DNA of 33,307 nucleotides from Aeromonas media. Its GTDB lineage: Bacteria > Pseudomonadota > Gammaproteobacteria > Enterobacterales > Aeromonadaceae. A program made the translations under genes and the position numbers. The notes under the pieces were generated by a model. That model did not search any database. It was given only the letters and a program-made list of their open reading frames with translations, and had not been told where the DNA came from. Shown here piece after piece: positions 24,936-33,014 of the stretch. Positions within the stretch are counted from its first letter, which is position 1. Every line of letters starts with the position of its first letter. Location: assembly GCF_000819985.1 (NCBI RefSeq), contig NZ_CDBZ01000084.1, positions 378 through 33,684 of the forward strand. Reading direction: 5' to 3'.

Positions 24936-26008
24936 CTGAACAGCAAGAAGTCCAGCCGAGTGCTGCGGCCCCCGCGGCCGACAACAACAAGCCCGAGAAC
25001 AAGGCCGCCGGCAACAAGAAGGGCGGCGCCGGCGTCGTCCTCGGTGGCGTTGCCATCCTGCTGGCCCTGGGGCTGACCGGCGGCCTCTATCTGCACGGCC
25101 ACCAGAATGCCGTCGCCCAGCAGGCCGAACTCGGCGCCCTCAAGCTGCAACTGGCCGAGGCCATGGGCAAGCTGGATCAGAGCAACAGCAAGGATGCCGA
25201 ACAGATCGGCGCCCTCGGCAAGAACCAACAGCAGTTGCAGGAGGCGCTGGACGCCCTGCAGACCAAAGTGCTGGATCTCGACGACAAGCGCCCCAACGAC
25301 TGGATGCTCGCCGAATCCGAATACCTGGTGCGCATGGCGGGCCGCAAGCTGTGGCTAGAACACGACATCATCTCCGCCATCACCCTGCTCGGCAACGCCG
25401 ACGAGCGGATCAAGGCGCTCAACGACCCCAGCCTGATGCCCATTCGCAAGGCGCTGGCGGAAGACATAGCCCAGCTCAAGGGGATGCCGCGAGTCGATCG
25501 CGAAGGCTTGACCCTGAAGCTGGCCGCGCTGTCCGACCAGATAGAGCTGCTGCCCCTCTCCACCGTGAGCATGCCACAAGCCAAGGCCGAACCGGATCAG
25601 GCGGTCAGCGCCAATCCGGACGAGTGGGAGAGCAATCTGAAGAAGAACTGGGTCAAGTTCACCGAGAACTTCATCACCATACGTCGCCGCGACGGCGCCG
25701 TGGAGGCCCTGCTCTCACCGCAGCAGGAGATCTTCCTGCGGGAGAACCTCAAGACCAAGCTGTTGCAGGCCCAGCTCGCCGTCTATCGCGAGCAGCAAGC
25801 GCTCTATACCGACAGCCTGGAGAAGGCCCAGCGCTGGCTGACCCAGTACTTCGATACCGACAACAGCGCCACCCAGTACATGCAGTCCGAGCTCGACAAG
25901 CTCAAAGGCGAGCAGATCCAGTTTGACTACCCGGATCAGTTCAAGACCCAGGCCATGCTGGAACAGGTGCTGACCGAACGCCTGCAACGCATCCTGGCCG
26001 GCAACTGA
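24932..26008 (+). CDS. hemX: HemX family membrane protein
   Basis: The 358-residue protein has an N-terminal disordered stretch rich in Ala, Asn and Lys, one membrane segment (VVLGGVAILLALGLTGGLYLHG, about residues 35-56), a coiled coil (about 60-115) and a helical periplasmic domain. It is the HemX of enterobacteria, often labelled uroporphyrinogen-III C-methyltransferase, but no SAM-methyltransferase motif is present, so that name is probably wrong. It is thought to assist the heme pathway with HemY; the exact role is unknown. It is coupled to hemD by a four-base overlap. Confidence 0.9.
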   Translation: MTEQQEVQPSAAAPAADNNKPENKAAGNKKGGAGVVLGGVAILLALGLTGGLYLHGHQNAVAQQAELGALKLQLAEAMGKLDQSNSKDAEQIGALGKNQQQLQEALDALQTKVLDLDDKRPNDWMLAESEYLVRMAGRKLWLEHDIISAITLLGNADERIKALNDPSLMPIRKALAEDIAQLKGMPRVDREGLTLKLAALSDQIELLPLSTVSMPQAKAEPDQAVSANPDEWESNLKKNWVKFTENFITIRRRDGAVEALLSPQQEIFLRENLKTKLLQAQLAVYREQQALYTDSLEKAQRWLTQYFDTDNSATQYMQSELDKLKGEQIQFDYPDQFKTQAMLEQVLTERLQRILAGN

Positions 26009-26018
26009 GGAGGAGACC

Positions 26019-27182
26019 ATGATTCGTCTGATCGTCGTGGTGGCCGTGATGGTCGCGGGCCTGATCTTCGGCCCCGAAGCGTCCGGCAATAAGGGCTATG
26101 TGCTCATCTCGCTTGGCAACTACACGGTGGAGTCTTCGGTCACCAGCGCCGTGATCCTGGCGGTACTGTTCTATGGTGCCCTGCTCATCGTCGAGTGGGT
26201 GCTCGGCCGGGTCTTCGGCCTGCGCCGCAAGACGCAAGGCTGGTTCGGCTCGCGCCGTCGCCGCAAGGCGAACCTGCAAACGGTGAATGCCACCCTGGCC
26301 ATGGCCGAGGGGCACTACAACCAGGCAGAGAAGCTGCTGATCAAGGGCGCTGACAACAGCGACACCCCGCTGCTCAACTACCTGAGTGCCGCCAGAGTGG
26401 CCCAGGCCCGGGGCGATGACGTGCGCCGGGATCACTACCTGCAAAAGGCGCAGGAGGAGAACCCCAAAGCCGAGCTGGCATTGACCCTGATCCAGACCCA
26501 GCTGCAGATAGAGCAGGGTCAGTACGACAGTGCCCTCGGTCGGCTCGAGTCCGTCTACGCCCTGCACCCGCGCCACCCCATGGTGCTTGATCAGTTGCGC
26601 CAGGTCTATCTGGCCCGGGAAGACTGGGCGGCCCTCATCGATCTCGCCCCGGCCCTGCGCAAGGTGGGCAAGTTGACGTCGGTGCAGGAAGAAGCCCTGC
26701 TGCACCAGGCCTGGATTGGCCGTCTCGAGGCTGCCAGCGGCGCCCTCGAGACACTGCGCCCGGTATGGCAGGCGCTGCCCCGCAAGCTGCGTCAGGACCC
26801 CGAACTGCTGGCCAACTACGGGGATCGTCTGCGCCGGCTCGGTGCCGACAGCGAGGCGGCCGACCTCTGGCTGGAGGCCCTGCGCAAGGATCCCTCCCCC
26901 GAGCTGTTCGCCCGTCTGCCCAAACTCAGGCTGGATGACTATCAGCCCATGCTGACCCTGCTCAAGAAGATCCAGGATCAGCCGGGCGCCGAGGCGGCAC
27001 TGGCGCGAGTCTACCTGCTGGCCGGCCAGCTGGACGATGCCCAGCGCCTGCTGGAGCAGGAAGTGGCGAAGCGGCCGGATGCCGCCCTCTACCATGCCCT
27101 CGGGCAGGTGATGGACAAGCGCCGTCTCACCAACAAGGCCAACGAGTACTATCGTCAGGCCCTGCAACTGGCCGACGTCTGA
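26019..27182 (+). CDS. hemY: HemY-like TPR membrane protein
   Basis: The 387-residue protein has two N-terminal membrane segments (MIRLIVVVAVMVAGLIFG and SAVILAVLFYGALLIVEWVLG), a basic patch (RRKTQGWFGSRRRRK, about residues 68-83) and a helical domain made of TPR-like repeats, for example LAMAEGHYNQAEKLLIKGA and LYHALGQVMDKRRLTNKANEYYRQAL. It is the enterobacterial HemY, not protoporphyrinogen oxidase of the same name in Bacillus. It may act as a scaffold for heme enzymes. AGGAGG sits just before the ATG, ten bases after hemX. A strong terminator follows. Confidence 0.93.
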   Translation: MIRLIVVVAVMVAGLIFGPEASGNKGYVLISLGNYTVESSVTSAVILAVLFYGALLIVEWVLGRVFGLRRKTQGWFGSRRRRKANLQTVNATLAMAEGHYNQAEKLLIKGADNSDTPLLNYLSAARVAQARGDDVRRDHYLQKAQEENPKAELALTLIQTQLQIEQGQYDSALGRLESVYALHPRHPMVLDQLRQVYLAREDWAALIDLAPALRKVGKLTSVQEEALLHQAWIGRLEAASGALETLRPVWQALPRKLRQDPELLANYGDRLRRLGADSEAADLWLEALRKDPSPELFARLPKLRLDDYQPMLTLLKKIQDQPGAEAALARVYLLAGQLDDAQRLLEQEVAKRPDAALYHALGQVMDKRRLTNKANEYYRQALQLADV

Positions 27183-27204
27183 CCCCAGCTCGACAGAGAG
27201 AACC

Positions 27205-27230
27205 AAAAAGGCCGCAATTGCGGCCTTTTT
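27205..27230 (+). terminator. Terminator of the hem operon
   Basis: A perfect palindrome of half-length 13 (AAAAAGGCCGCAA and its complement) ends in a run of five T, 23 bases after the hemY stop. Confidence 0.9.
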
Positions 27231-27270
27231 CTATTCCGTGTTCCCGCGTTGATTCGGGGTGTTTCTCAGC

Positions 27271-27350
27271 GCCCTTCTCCCCTCGCGGGAGAAGGGCTGG
27301 GGATGAGGGGGAAACAAGCAACCCCCCTCCTATCTCTGAGGGAGAGAGTC
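27271..27350. repeat. REP-like intergenic hairpin repeat
   Basis: An 11-bp stem, GCCCTTCTCCC (27271-27281) with its complement (27287-27297), is followed by GGGGATGAGGGG and by a second stem, GAGGGGG (27305-27311) with CCCCCTC (27323-27329), then a worn CTCTGAGGGAGAGAG. The pattern looks like the dispersed palindromic repeats found between genes in many gammaproteobacteria. Being in a 174-bp gap between converging genes fits. Confidence 0.55.
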
Positions 27351-27356
27351 AAGGGC

Positions 27357-27608
27357 TCAGGCCGTCAGCCGCTCCATCTCGCCAATAAGCCAGACGGCCT
27401 CCTGGCGGTGAGAACCGCACACGTCCTGCATGGGCCGAAAGCTGCTGCACACCGCAGGCCGCTCAGGCTGGCCGAAGATCTTGCAGCCCAGCCACGCATC
27501 GAGCTGAACACAGGGAACGCCGGCCGGCTTGCCCTCCGGCATGCCGGGAATGGCACTGCTGATACTGGGGGCTGTGCAGCAGGCACCGCAACCTTGACGA
27601 CATTCCAT
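27357..27608 (-). CDS. YkgJ/YeiW-like cysteine cluster protein
   Basis: This 83-residue protein has the cysteine pattern of the YkgJ family (PF03692, UPF0153): [31 protein letters not shown], then [17 protein letters not shown] and VCGS. It closely recalls E. coli YeiW. Cysteines may bind zinc or an iron-sulfur cluster; the function is unknown. The ATG at 27608 has AGGA nine bases upstream, whereas the ATG three codons earlier abuts that site. Confidence 0.88.
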   Translation of the reverse strand: MECRQGCGACCTAPSISSAIPGMPEGKPAGVPCVQLDAWLGCKIFGQPERPAVCSSFRPMQDVCGSHRQEAVWLIGEMERLTA

Positions 27609-27717
27609 ATGATGCATTCCTGTGCATGGCGAAGCAGTCTATCAAAGGGCCCCGATTCCCCTTAGCCTTATCCGCCCTGTCGCGCTAAATAGTCCAGACC
27701 CGGACGCGCGGGCAACA

Positions 27718-27749
27718 AAAAGCCCGACGGCAGCAGCGGTCGGGCTTTT
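27718..27749 (-). terminator. Terminator of glpX
   Basis: An 11-bp perfect stem, AAAAGCCCGAC (27718-27728) with its complement (27739-27749), ends in a T-run in the glpX direction. Confidence 0.88.
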
Positions 27750-27777
27750 CATCTTCAGCAGGTTCAACCCACTCTCA

Positions 27778-28788
27778 TCAGAGAATGATGTCGCGCACCA
27801 CGCTGTCCTTGCGATCCAGGAAGTGGATCGACTTGATGCGGCGGATGGTTCTGGATTTGCCGCGGATCAGCAGGGTCTCCGTGGTCGCCATGACACCATT
27901 GCTGGTAATGCCTTCCAGCAGATCACCCTTGGTGATGCCGGTGGCCGAGAAGATGACGTTGTCATTCTTGGCCAGATCTTCCAGCTTGAGCACCTTGCTC
28001 ACATCGATGCCGAGATCCTGGCAACGGGCAATCTCCTGCTCGCCCAGGGCACGCACCTCGGGGCTGTCGCCCTTGACCTGATGACGGGGCACCAGGCGCG
28101 CCTGCATGTCGCCGTCCAGAGCGCGGATCACCGCCGCCGAGATCACCCCTTCCGGGGCGCCACCGATGCCATAGAGCATGTCCACTTCGCTGTCCGGCAG
28201 ACAGGTGAGGATAGAGGCGGCCACGTCGCCGTCGGGGATGGCGAACACCCGCACGCCCAGCCCCTGCATCTCCTTGATCGCCTTGTCATGACGCGGCTTG
28301 GCCAGGGTGATGACGGTCAGGCGAGAGAGCGGCTTGCCGAGCGCCTTGGCCACGGCCTTGAGGTTCAGCTCCAGGGCCTGATCGAGATCGATGGCGCCCT
28401 TGGCGCCCGGACCCACGATCAGCTTCTCCATGTACATGTCGGGAGCCTTGAGGAAGGAGCCCTTGTCGCCCACGGCCAGCACGGCCAGGGCATTAGACTG
28501 CCCCATGGCGGTCATGCGGGTGCCCTCTATGGGGTCGACCGCGATGTCCACGGCGTCGCCCTGACCCGTGCCCACCTTCTCGCCGATGTAGAGCATGGGG
28601 GCTTCGTCGATCTCGCCTTCGCCTATCACAATCTCGCCATCGATCTGGATCTGATTGAGGATGTGACGCATGGCCGCAACGGCCGCGCCATCGGCGATAT
28701 TTTTGTCACCACGTCCGAGCCACTTGTAGCCAGCCAGTGCAGCCGCTTCCGTCACTCGGGAAAATTCGATTGCCAGTTCACGTCTCAT
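27778..28788 (-). CDS. glpX: Class II fructose-1,6-bisphosphatase
   Basis: The 336-residue enzyme, the same length as E. coli GlpX, hydrolyses fructose 1,6-bisphosphate in gluconeogenesis. It has the metal and phosphate motifs GDKNIADGAAVAAM, GEGEIDEAPMLYIGE and DIAVDPIEGTRMTA. A substrate-binding part lies in GIGGAPEGVISAAVIRALDGDMQ. No glp genes are adjacent, so it is a single transcript. TAAGG lies eight bases before the ATG. Confidence 0.95.
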   Translation of the reverse strand: MRRELAIEFSRVTEAAALAGYKWLGRGDKNIADGAAVAAMRHILNQIQIDGEIVIGEGEIDEAPMLYIGEKVGTGQGDAVDIAVDPIEGTRMTAMGQSNALAVLAVGDKGSFLKAPDMYMEKLIVGPGAKGAIDLDQALELNLKAVAKALGKPLSRLTVITLAKPRHDKAIKEMQGLGVRVFAIPDGDVAASILTCLPDSEVDMLYGIGGAPEGVISAAVIRALDGDMQARLVPRHQVKGDSPEVRALGEQEIARCQDLGIDVSKVLKLEDLAKNDNVIFSATGITKGDLLEGITSNGVMATTETLLIRGKSRTIRRIKSIHFLDRKDSVVRDIIL

Positions 28789-28928
28789 CGCATATCCAAC
28801 CTTAGGAGCTCGAAAACGGGCGGCATTCTACCACAAGGGCAAACCTTTGCGCGCAAAAGTGGCAGCTCGCCACATAAATCCCGGTTTTCATCCCGCTGAC
28901 ATGGAATCGACACGGTTTGTTCATTGCA

Positions 28929-28962
28929 CGGTCACCCGACTGTCATCTGTCACTTCTAGCAT
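28929..28962 (+). promoter_or_regulatory. PhoB-type promoter of the porin gene
   Basis: CGGTCAC (28929-28935), a four-base spacer CCGA and CTGTCAT (28940-28946) match two Pho-box repeats (consensus CTGTCAT, 5 and 7 of 7). Ten bases later comes TAGCAT (28957-28962) as -10. This spacing equals that of PhoB-activated promoters such as E. coli phoA. No TTGACA is present, as expected for activator-dependent transcription. Confidence 0.55.
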
Positions 28963-29003
28963 GGCCCCGTCTTTTAAAACAAAAGCTTGCAACACAAGGG
29001 ATC

Positions 29004-30065
29004 ATGATGAAAAAGCTGACAGTAGTAGCATTGGCTCTTACCGCCGCCTTCCAGGCTCAAGCCGTTGAAGTGTACAAAAACGAGAGCACCCTGCTCGACC
29101 TCTACGGCCGCATCTACGCCGGCCAGTTCTTCGGCGAGAAGAAAGAGCTGGATGCCAATGGCGACATCAAGAACGAATACAGCGACAAGCAGGGCGCCAA
29201 CCAGTTCGTCCGCCTGGGCGCCAAGGTAGAGAGCGAGATCAACCCGGGTCTCAAGGCCCTGGCCCAGTACGAGTTGCAGATCTACGTCAATGACAGCGAG
29301 AAGACCGTCAGCGAGAACTCCGACAACATGCGCACCCGTCTGGCCTTCGCCGGTGTGGGTGCCGACTGGGGCTATGTCACCTTTGGTCGTCAGAAAGGCG
29401 CCCCCGGCCTGCTGGCCGACTGGACCGACGTCTCCCTCTCCGACGGCTACGGCAACGAGGCGCTGGGCGCCAAGACCGACACCTTCGCCACCAACCGTGC
29501 CGGCTCGGTGCTGAAATACTCCGGCCTGTTCAACGGCTTCCAGATCGATACCAGCTACAAGTTCGACGGCGGTGACACCGAAGAGACCAGCAGCAAGGAC
29601 AGCGATGCCGCCTACGGCGCCGCCCTGGCCTACACCTTCCCGTTCAACCTGGCCCTGGGTACCGCCTACAACGTGGGTATCCGCGACAAGAGCGGTGAAG
29701 AGGATGCCAAGCTGTGGCTGCTCTCCGCCAAGTACGACAACAAGGCCGTCTATGCCGCCCTGAGCTACGCCGACGGCAGCGACTTCCTGGCCACCGGCAA
29801 GGATCACACCGGTTGGGAAGGGGCGCTGGGTTACAACTTCGAGAGCGGCTTCGGCCTGATGGCCCTGTGGAACAAGCAGAAGGTGGAGCAGAGCGGCAAG
29901 TCCGACTACGACTCCATCGACTACTACACCCTGGGTGCCCAGTACAAGTTCAACAAGAACCTGCGCGTCATCGGCGAGTACCGCATCAACAACTTGGACA
30001 GCAATGACAGCGGCAAGCTGAACACCAAGGATGACTTCCAGCTGGCGGCCCGTTACGACTTCTAA
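29004..30065 (+). CDS. General outer-membrane porin (possibly phosphate-starvation type)
   Basis: The 353-residue protein has a signal peptide (MMKKLTVVALALTAAFQAQA, cleaved after AQA) and the features of a 16-strand trimeric porin: LLDLYGRIYAGQFF near the start, RTRLAFAGVGADWGYVTFGRQKG for the loop-3 region, ASYKF-like strands, and a final Phe (LAARYDF) needed for assembly. Porins pass small solutes across the outer membrane. AAGGG lies 3 bases before this ATG and 6 before the next one at 29007, either of which could be used. A Pho-box promoter upstream suggests induction under low phosphate, like PhoE. Basic residues in the pore could not be judged. Confidence 0.9.
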   Translation: MMKKLTVVALALTAAFQAQAVEVYKNESTLLDLYGRIYAGQFFGEKKELDANGDIKNEYSDKQGANQFVRLGAKVESEINPGLKALAQYELQIYVNDSEKTVSENSDNMRTRLAFAGVGADWGYVTFGRQKGAPGLLADWTDVSLSDGYGNEALGAKTDTFATNRAGSVLKYSGLFNGFQIDTSYKFDGGDTEETSSKDSDAAYGAALAYTFPFNLALGTAYNVGIRDKSGEEDAKLWLLSAKYDNKAVYAALSYADGSDFLATGKDHTGWEGALGYNFESGFGLMALWNKQKVEQSGKSDYDSIDYYTLGAQYKFNKNLRVIGEYRINNLDSNDSGKLNTKDDFQLAARYDF

Positions 30066-30079
30066 CTCCGGCCCCAGAC

Positions 30080-30113
30080 AAAACGGCGCGCAGATCCCTC
30101 TGCGCGCCGTTTT
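30080..30113 (+). terminator. Terminator of the porin gene
   Basis: A 15-bp perfect stem, AAAACGGCGCGCAGA (30080-30094) with its complement (30099-30113), has loop TCCC and a T-run. Confidence 0.92.
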
Positions 30114-30151
30114 TCATTCTCCCCTCCCGCCTGGGGGCTGAGCCACAGAGG

Positions 30152-30631
30152 CTAGAGCTTCTTCTGCCAGAACAGGGCCCGGCCCACCTCGGGATCGAGC
30201 TCATAGCCCGCAAAACCGCTGGCCAGGTAGGCGGCCTGCGCCACCCTGTTGCCCTCCAGCACTTCCAGGGTCAACTTGCAGCAGTCGAGCTCCCGGGCGA
30301 GCTGCTCCACCTGCGCCAGCAGCCGTTTGCCGAGGCCGCGCCCGCGATGATCCGGGTGCACCGCAAGGTCGTGGAGGTTGAGCAGGGGCCGGCAGGCGAA
30401 GGTCGAGAAGCCCTCGAAGCAGGTGGCCACCCCGGCCGGCTGCCCATCGACCCAGGCCAGCAACACATGGGCACCACTTCTCGCCGCCAGGGCCTGCGCC
30501 AGATTGGCCTTCACCTCATCGGCGAGGGGGCTGCCCCCGCCCATCTCGTCTTTCGCGTATTCGTTGAGCAGATAGACCAGCGCCTCGCCGTGCTGCCGGT
30601 TATGAAGGTCTGCCCTGATGATCTCTTCCAT
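30152..30631 (-). CDS. GNAT family N-acetyltransferase
   Basis: The 159-residue protein has a GNAT fold: VLLAWVDGQPAGVATCFEG, LNLHDLAVHPDHRGRGLGKRLL with the acetyl-CoA-binding RGRGLG loop (about residues 96-101), and a C-terminal LEVLEGNRVAQAAYLASGFAGYEL that supplies the conserved Asn and Tyr. The substrate is unknown. The ATG at 30631 follows AGGAAACGGAAC; the earlier ATG at 30670 has no such site. Confidence 0.88.
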   Translation of the reverse strand: MEEIIRADLHNRQHGEALVYLLNEYAKDEMGGGSPLADEVKANLAQALAARSGAHVLLAWVDGQPAGVATCFEGFSTFACRPLLNLHDLAVHPDHRGRGLGKRLLAQVEQLARELDCCKLTLEVLEGNRVAQAAYLASGFAGYELDPEVGRALFWQKKL

Positions 30632-30793
30632 GTTCCGTTTCCTGTTTCCTTGGGGCAGCATCGGCGCCACCGAACCCGGATGGTAAACCAGCCCTTTGCC
30701 TCAACCAAGACTCATCCGATGGGTTGCATCAGGGCAATGATCCTCAACTGACCGCACAACTGCTCGTAGGTGTGGGATTTTTGCATCTTTGCC

Positions 30794-30822
30794 TTGCAAG
30801 ACAAATGAAAATCAATATCATT
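30794..30822 (+). promoter_or_regulatory. Fur box and promoter of the siderophore receptor gene
   Basis: The 19 bases at 30804-30822 match the Fur consensus palindrome (AATGATAAT-C-ATTATCATT) at 17 positions. It overlaps a promoter, TTGCAA (30794-30799) with TATCAT (30816-30821) after 16 bp. Iron-loaded Fur would block the promoter, so the receptor should rise under iron limitation. Confidence 0.8.
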
Positions 30823-30909
30823 AGCGTCCTCTCGAAACGGGAGATACTAATAACTACAAATAAATCAATAAGTTCAGGCCGACAGGTCGATTAAAAGAGT
30901 CACACGCAG

Positions 30910-32952
30910 ATGCATAATCCCAACTCCCCGCGCGCCCTGCTGGGCGTCGCCTTGCTGTCCCTTTGCGCCAGCGCCCAGGCCGAAGACGAAACCCTCACTG
31001 TGGTCGGCAAACGCAGCCAACACGAGGAAGTCGCCACCGCCACCCGCACCAGCACCCCGGCCAAGCTGGTGCCCCAGAGTATAGAGAGCGTCTCCGCCAG
31101 CGAGCTGACCGCCTACGGCCAACCGACCCTGAGCGAGGCCCTGAGCGGCATCCCCGGGGTCAACGCCAGCGGCGACACCCGCTTCGACGGTGTCAACATC
31201 CGCGGCTTCAACGCCAGCAACGACTTCTACCTCGACGGCCTGCGGGACGACATGCAGTACACCCGGGATCTCGGCAACATAGAGCGGGTCGAGGTGCTCA
31301 AGGGGCCGGCCGCCGTGCTCTACGGCCGTGGCAGCACGGGGGGCATCATCAACCGGGTCAGCAAGAAGCCGCAGCGGGGCCAGGCCTCCAGCGTCAGTGC
31401 CCGGGTCGGCAGCTTCGACAGCCAGCGCCTCGCCGCAGATCTCAATGCCGAGGCAGGCGAGCGGGTGCAACTGCGCCTCAACCTGGCCCAGGAGGACAAG
31501 GAGAGTTTTCGCGACGGCGTGACCAGCAAGCGCACCCTGCTGGCACCGTCCGCCAACTGGGAAATCACCGACAAGCTGAACTGGCTGGTGCAGTACGAGC
31601 GCAACGGCAGCGATCGCACCCCGGATCGCGGCATCCCCGGCGTCAACGGTCGGCCGGCCGACGTGCCCATAGAGAGCGTCTACAGCGACACCAGCCGCGA
31701 CTTCATAGATGACGTGGCCCAGTCCACCCGCTCCCAGCTCACCTGGGATCTGAACGAGCAGTGGCAACTGCGCCAGCAGCTCGGCTACACCAGCCTCGAC
31801 AGCCAGTTCGACAACACCTATGTCACCAGCGTCAAGGGCGACCAGGTGACCCGCGCCCGCTGGCAGCAGGATCTCAAGGCCAACAACCTGACCAGCAACA
31901 CGGAAGCCGAAGGCCAGCTGCAGACCGGTCCCGTCGAGCATCGCCTGCTGGTGGGCCTGGAGCAGAGCTGGCAGGAGCGCACCCCCAAGCTCTATCAGAA
32001 CGCCACCCCTATCCCCCCGGGCAACCTGTACGATCCGGGCTCACTGCCCAGCTACAACGGTGCCATGAAGCTCTCCAGCGACGCTAACCACAAGGTGCGT
32101 GGCTACGGCCTCTATGTGCAGGATCAGCTCAGCCTGGGGGACTGGCACCTGCTCGGCGGCCTGCGCCGGGACGCGTTCACCGTCACCAGCCGCCGCAACG
32201 ACCTCGACAAGGAGGAGACCCTCTCGGTCACCAGCCTGAGCCCCCGTCTGGGGCTGGTGTGGAACCCCATCGAGGAGCACGCCTTCTACACCTCCTACAG
32301 CAAGACCTTCACCCCGGTCGGCGGCGAGCTGATCGGCATCACCCCGGGGGACAAGAACAACAACCTGGATCCCCAGCACACCCGTCTCTACGAAGGGGGC
32401 GTGAAGAGCGACTGGCTGAACGGCCGCCTGGCCACCACCCTCTCCCTCTACCGGCTGGAGATGTACAACAAGCGCAGCAAGGATCCGCTGGATCCCACCA
32501 AGGTGCTCCTCACCGGCCTGCAGCGCACCGACGGCATAGAGCTGAGCGCCCGCGCCCAGCTCACCGACGCCTTCTACCTGCACGGCGGCATCGCCATCCA
32601 GGACGCGGAGCAGGTCAAGGCGGATCCGGATCTGCAGGGCAAGCGGCCGATGAACGTCTCCCGCGAGAACGGCCAGCTGTTCGCCGGCTACCAGAGCGGC
32701 AAGCAGGGCTGGTATGGGGAAACCGGGGTGACGGCGGTGGGGGATCGCTTCGCCGACAACGCCAACACCACAGTGCTGCCGGGCTACGCCCGCTATGACG
32801 CCCGCGCCGGCTACCGCTGGCAGCACTGGGATGCCCAGCTCAGCGTGGAGAACCTGACCGACCACGACTACTTCGTCAGCGCCACCAGCGCGGCCCAGAT
32901 CATGCCGGGCAGTCCCCGTCAGCTGAATCTCACCGCCGCCTACCGCTTCTGA
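30910..32952 (+). CDS. TonB-dependent siderophore receptor
   Basis: The 680-residue protein has a signal peptide (to about residue 24), a TonB-box-like segment (ETLTVVG), a plug domain (LSEALSGIPGVNASGDTRFDGVNIRGFNASNDFYLDGLRDD through VEVLKGPAAVLYGRGSTGGIINRVSKKP, about residues 70-155) and a 22-strand beta barrel ending in YRF. It belongs to the siderophore group near Fiu and FoxA/FhuE; the ligand cannot be named. A Fur box lies about 90 bases upstream. The ribosome site is weak. The next gene is a PepSY-type membrane protein, which often accompanies such receptors. Confidence 0.93.
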   Translation: MHNPNSPRALLGVALLSLCASAQAEDETLTVVGKRSQHEEVATATRTSTPAKLVPQSIESVSASELTAYGQPTLSEALSGIPGVNASGDTRFDGVNIRGFNASNDFYLDGLRDDMQYTRDLGNIERVEVLKGPAAVLYGRGSTGGIINRVSKKPQRGQASSVSARVGSFDSQRLAADLNAEAGERVQLRLNLAQEDKESFRDGVTSKRTLLAPSANWEITDKLNWLVQYERNGSDRTPDRGIPGVNGRPADVPIESVYSDTSRDFIDDVAQSTRSQLTWDLNEQWQLRQQLGYTSLDSQFDNTYVTSVKGDQVTRARWQQDLKANNLTSNTEAEGQLQTGPVEHRLLVGLEQSWQERTPKLYQNATPIPPGNLYDPGSLPSYNGAMKLSSDANHKVRGYGLYVQDQLSLGDWHLLGGLRRDAFTVTSRRNDLDKEETLSVTSLSPRLGLVWNPIEEHAFYTSYSKTFTPVGGELIGITPGDKNNNLDPQHTRLYEGGVKSDWLNGRLATTLSLYRLEMYNKRSKDPLDPTKVLLTGLQRTDGIELSARAQLTDAFYLHGGIAIQDAEQVKADPDLQGKRPMNVSRENGQLFAGYQSGKQGWYGETGVTAVGDRFADNANTTVLPGYARYDARAGYRWQHWDAQLSVENLTDHDYFVSATSAAQIMPGSPRQLNLTAAYRF

Positions 32953-32969
32953 TCCTCCTGCCCACAGCC

Positions 32970-33001
32970 AAACTGGCCAGCCCCTGCTGGCCAGTTTTTT
33001 T
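32970..33001 (+). terminator. Terminator between the receptor gene and the PepSY gene
   Basis: An 11-bp perfect stem, AAACTGGCCAG (32970-32980) with its complement (32987-32997), is followed by a run of T. It sits between two genes that would be expected to work together, so it may reduce rather than stop downstream expression. Confidence 0.88.
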
Positions 33002-33014
33002 ATGACGCGCCACC

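Noticed and set aside
24932-27182. hemX and hemY as a novel membrane system
   Set aside because: Both are known partners in the enterobacterial hem operon.
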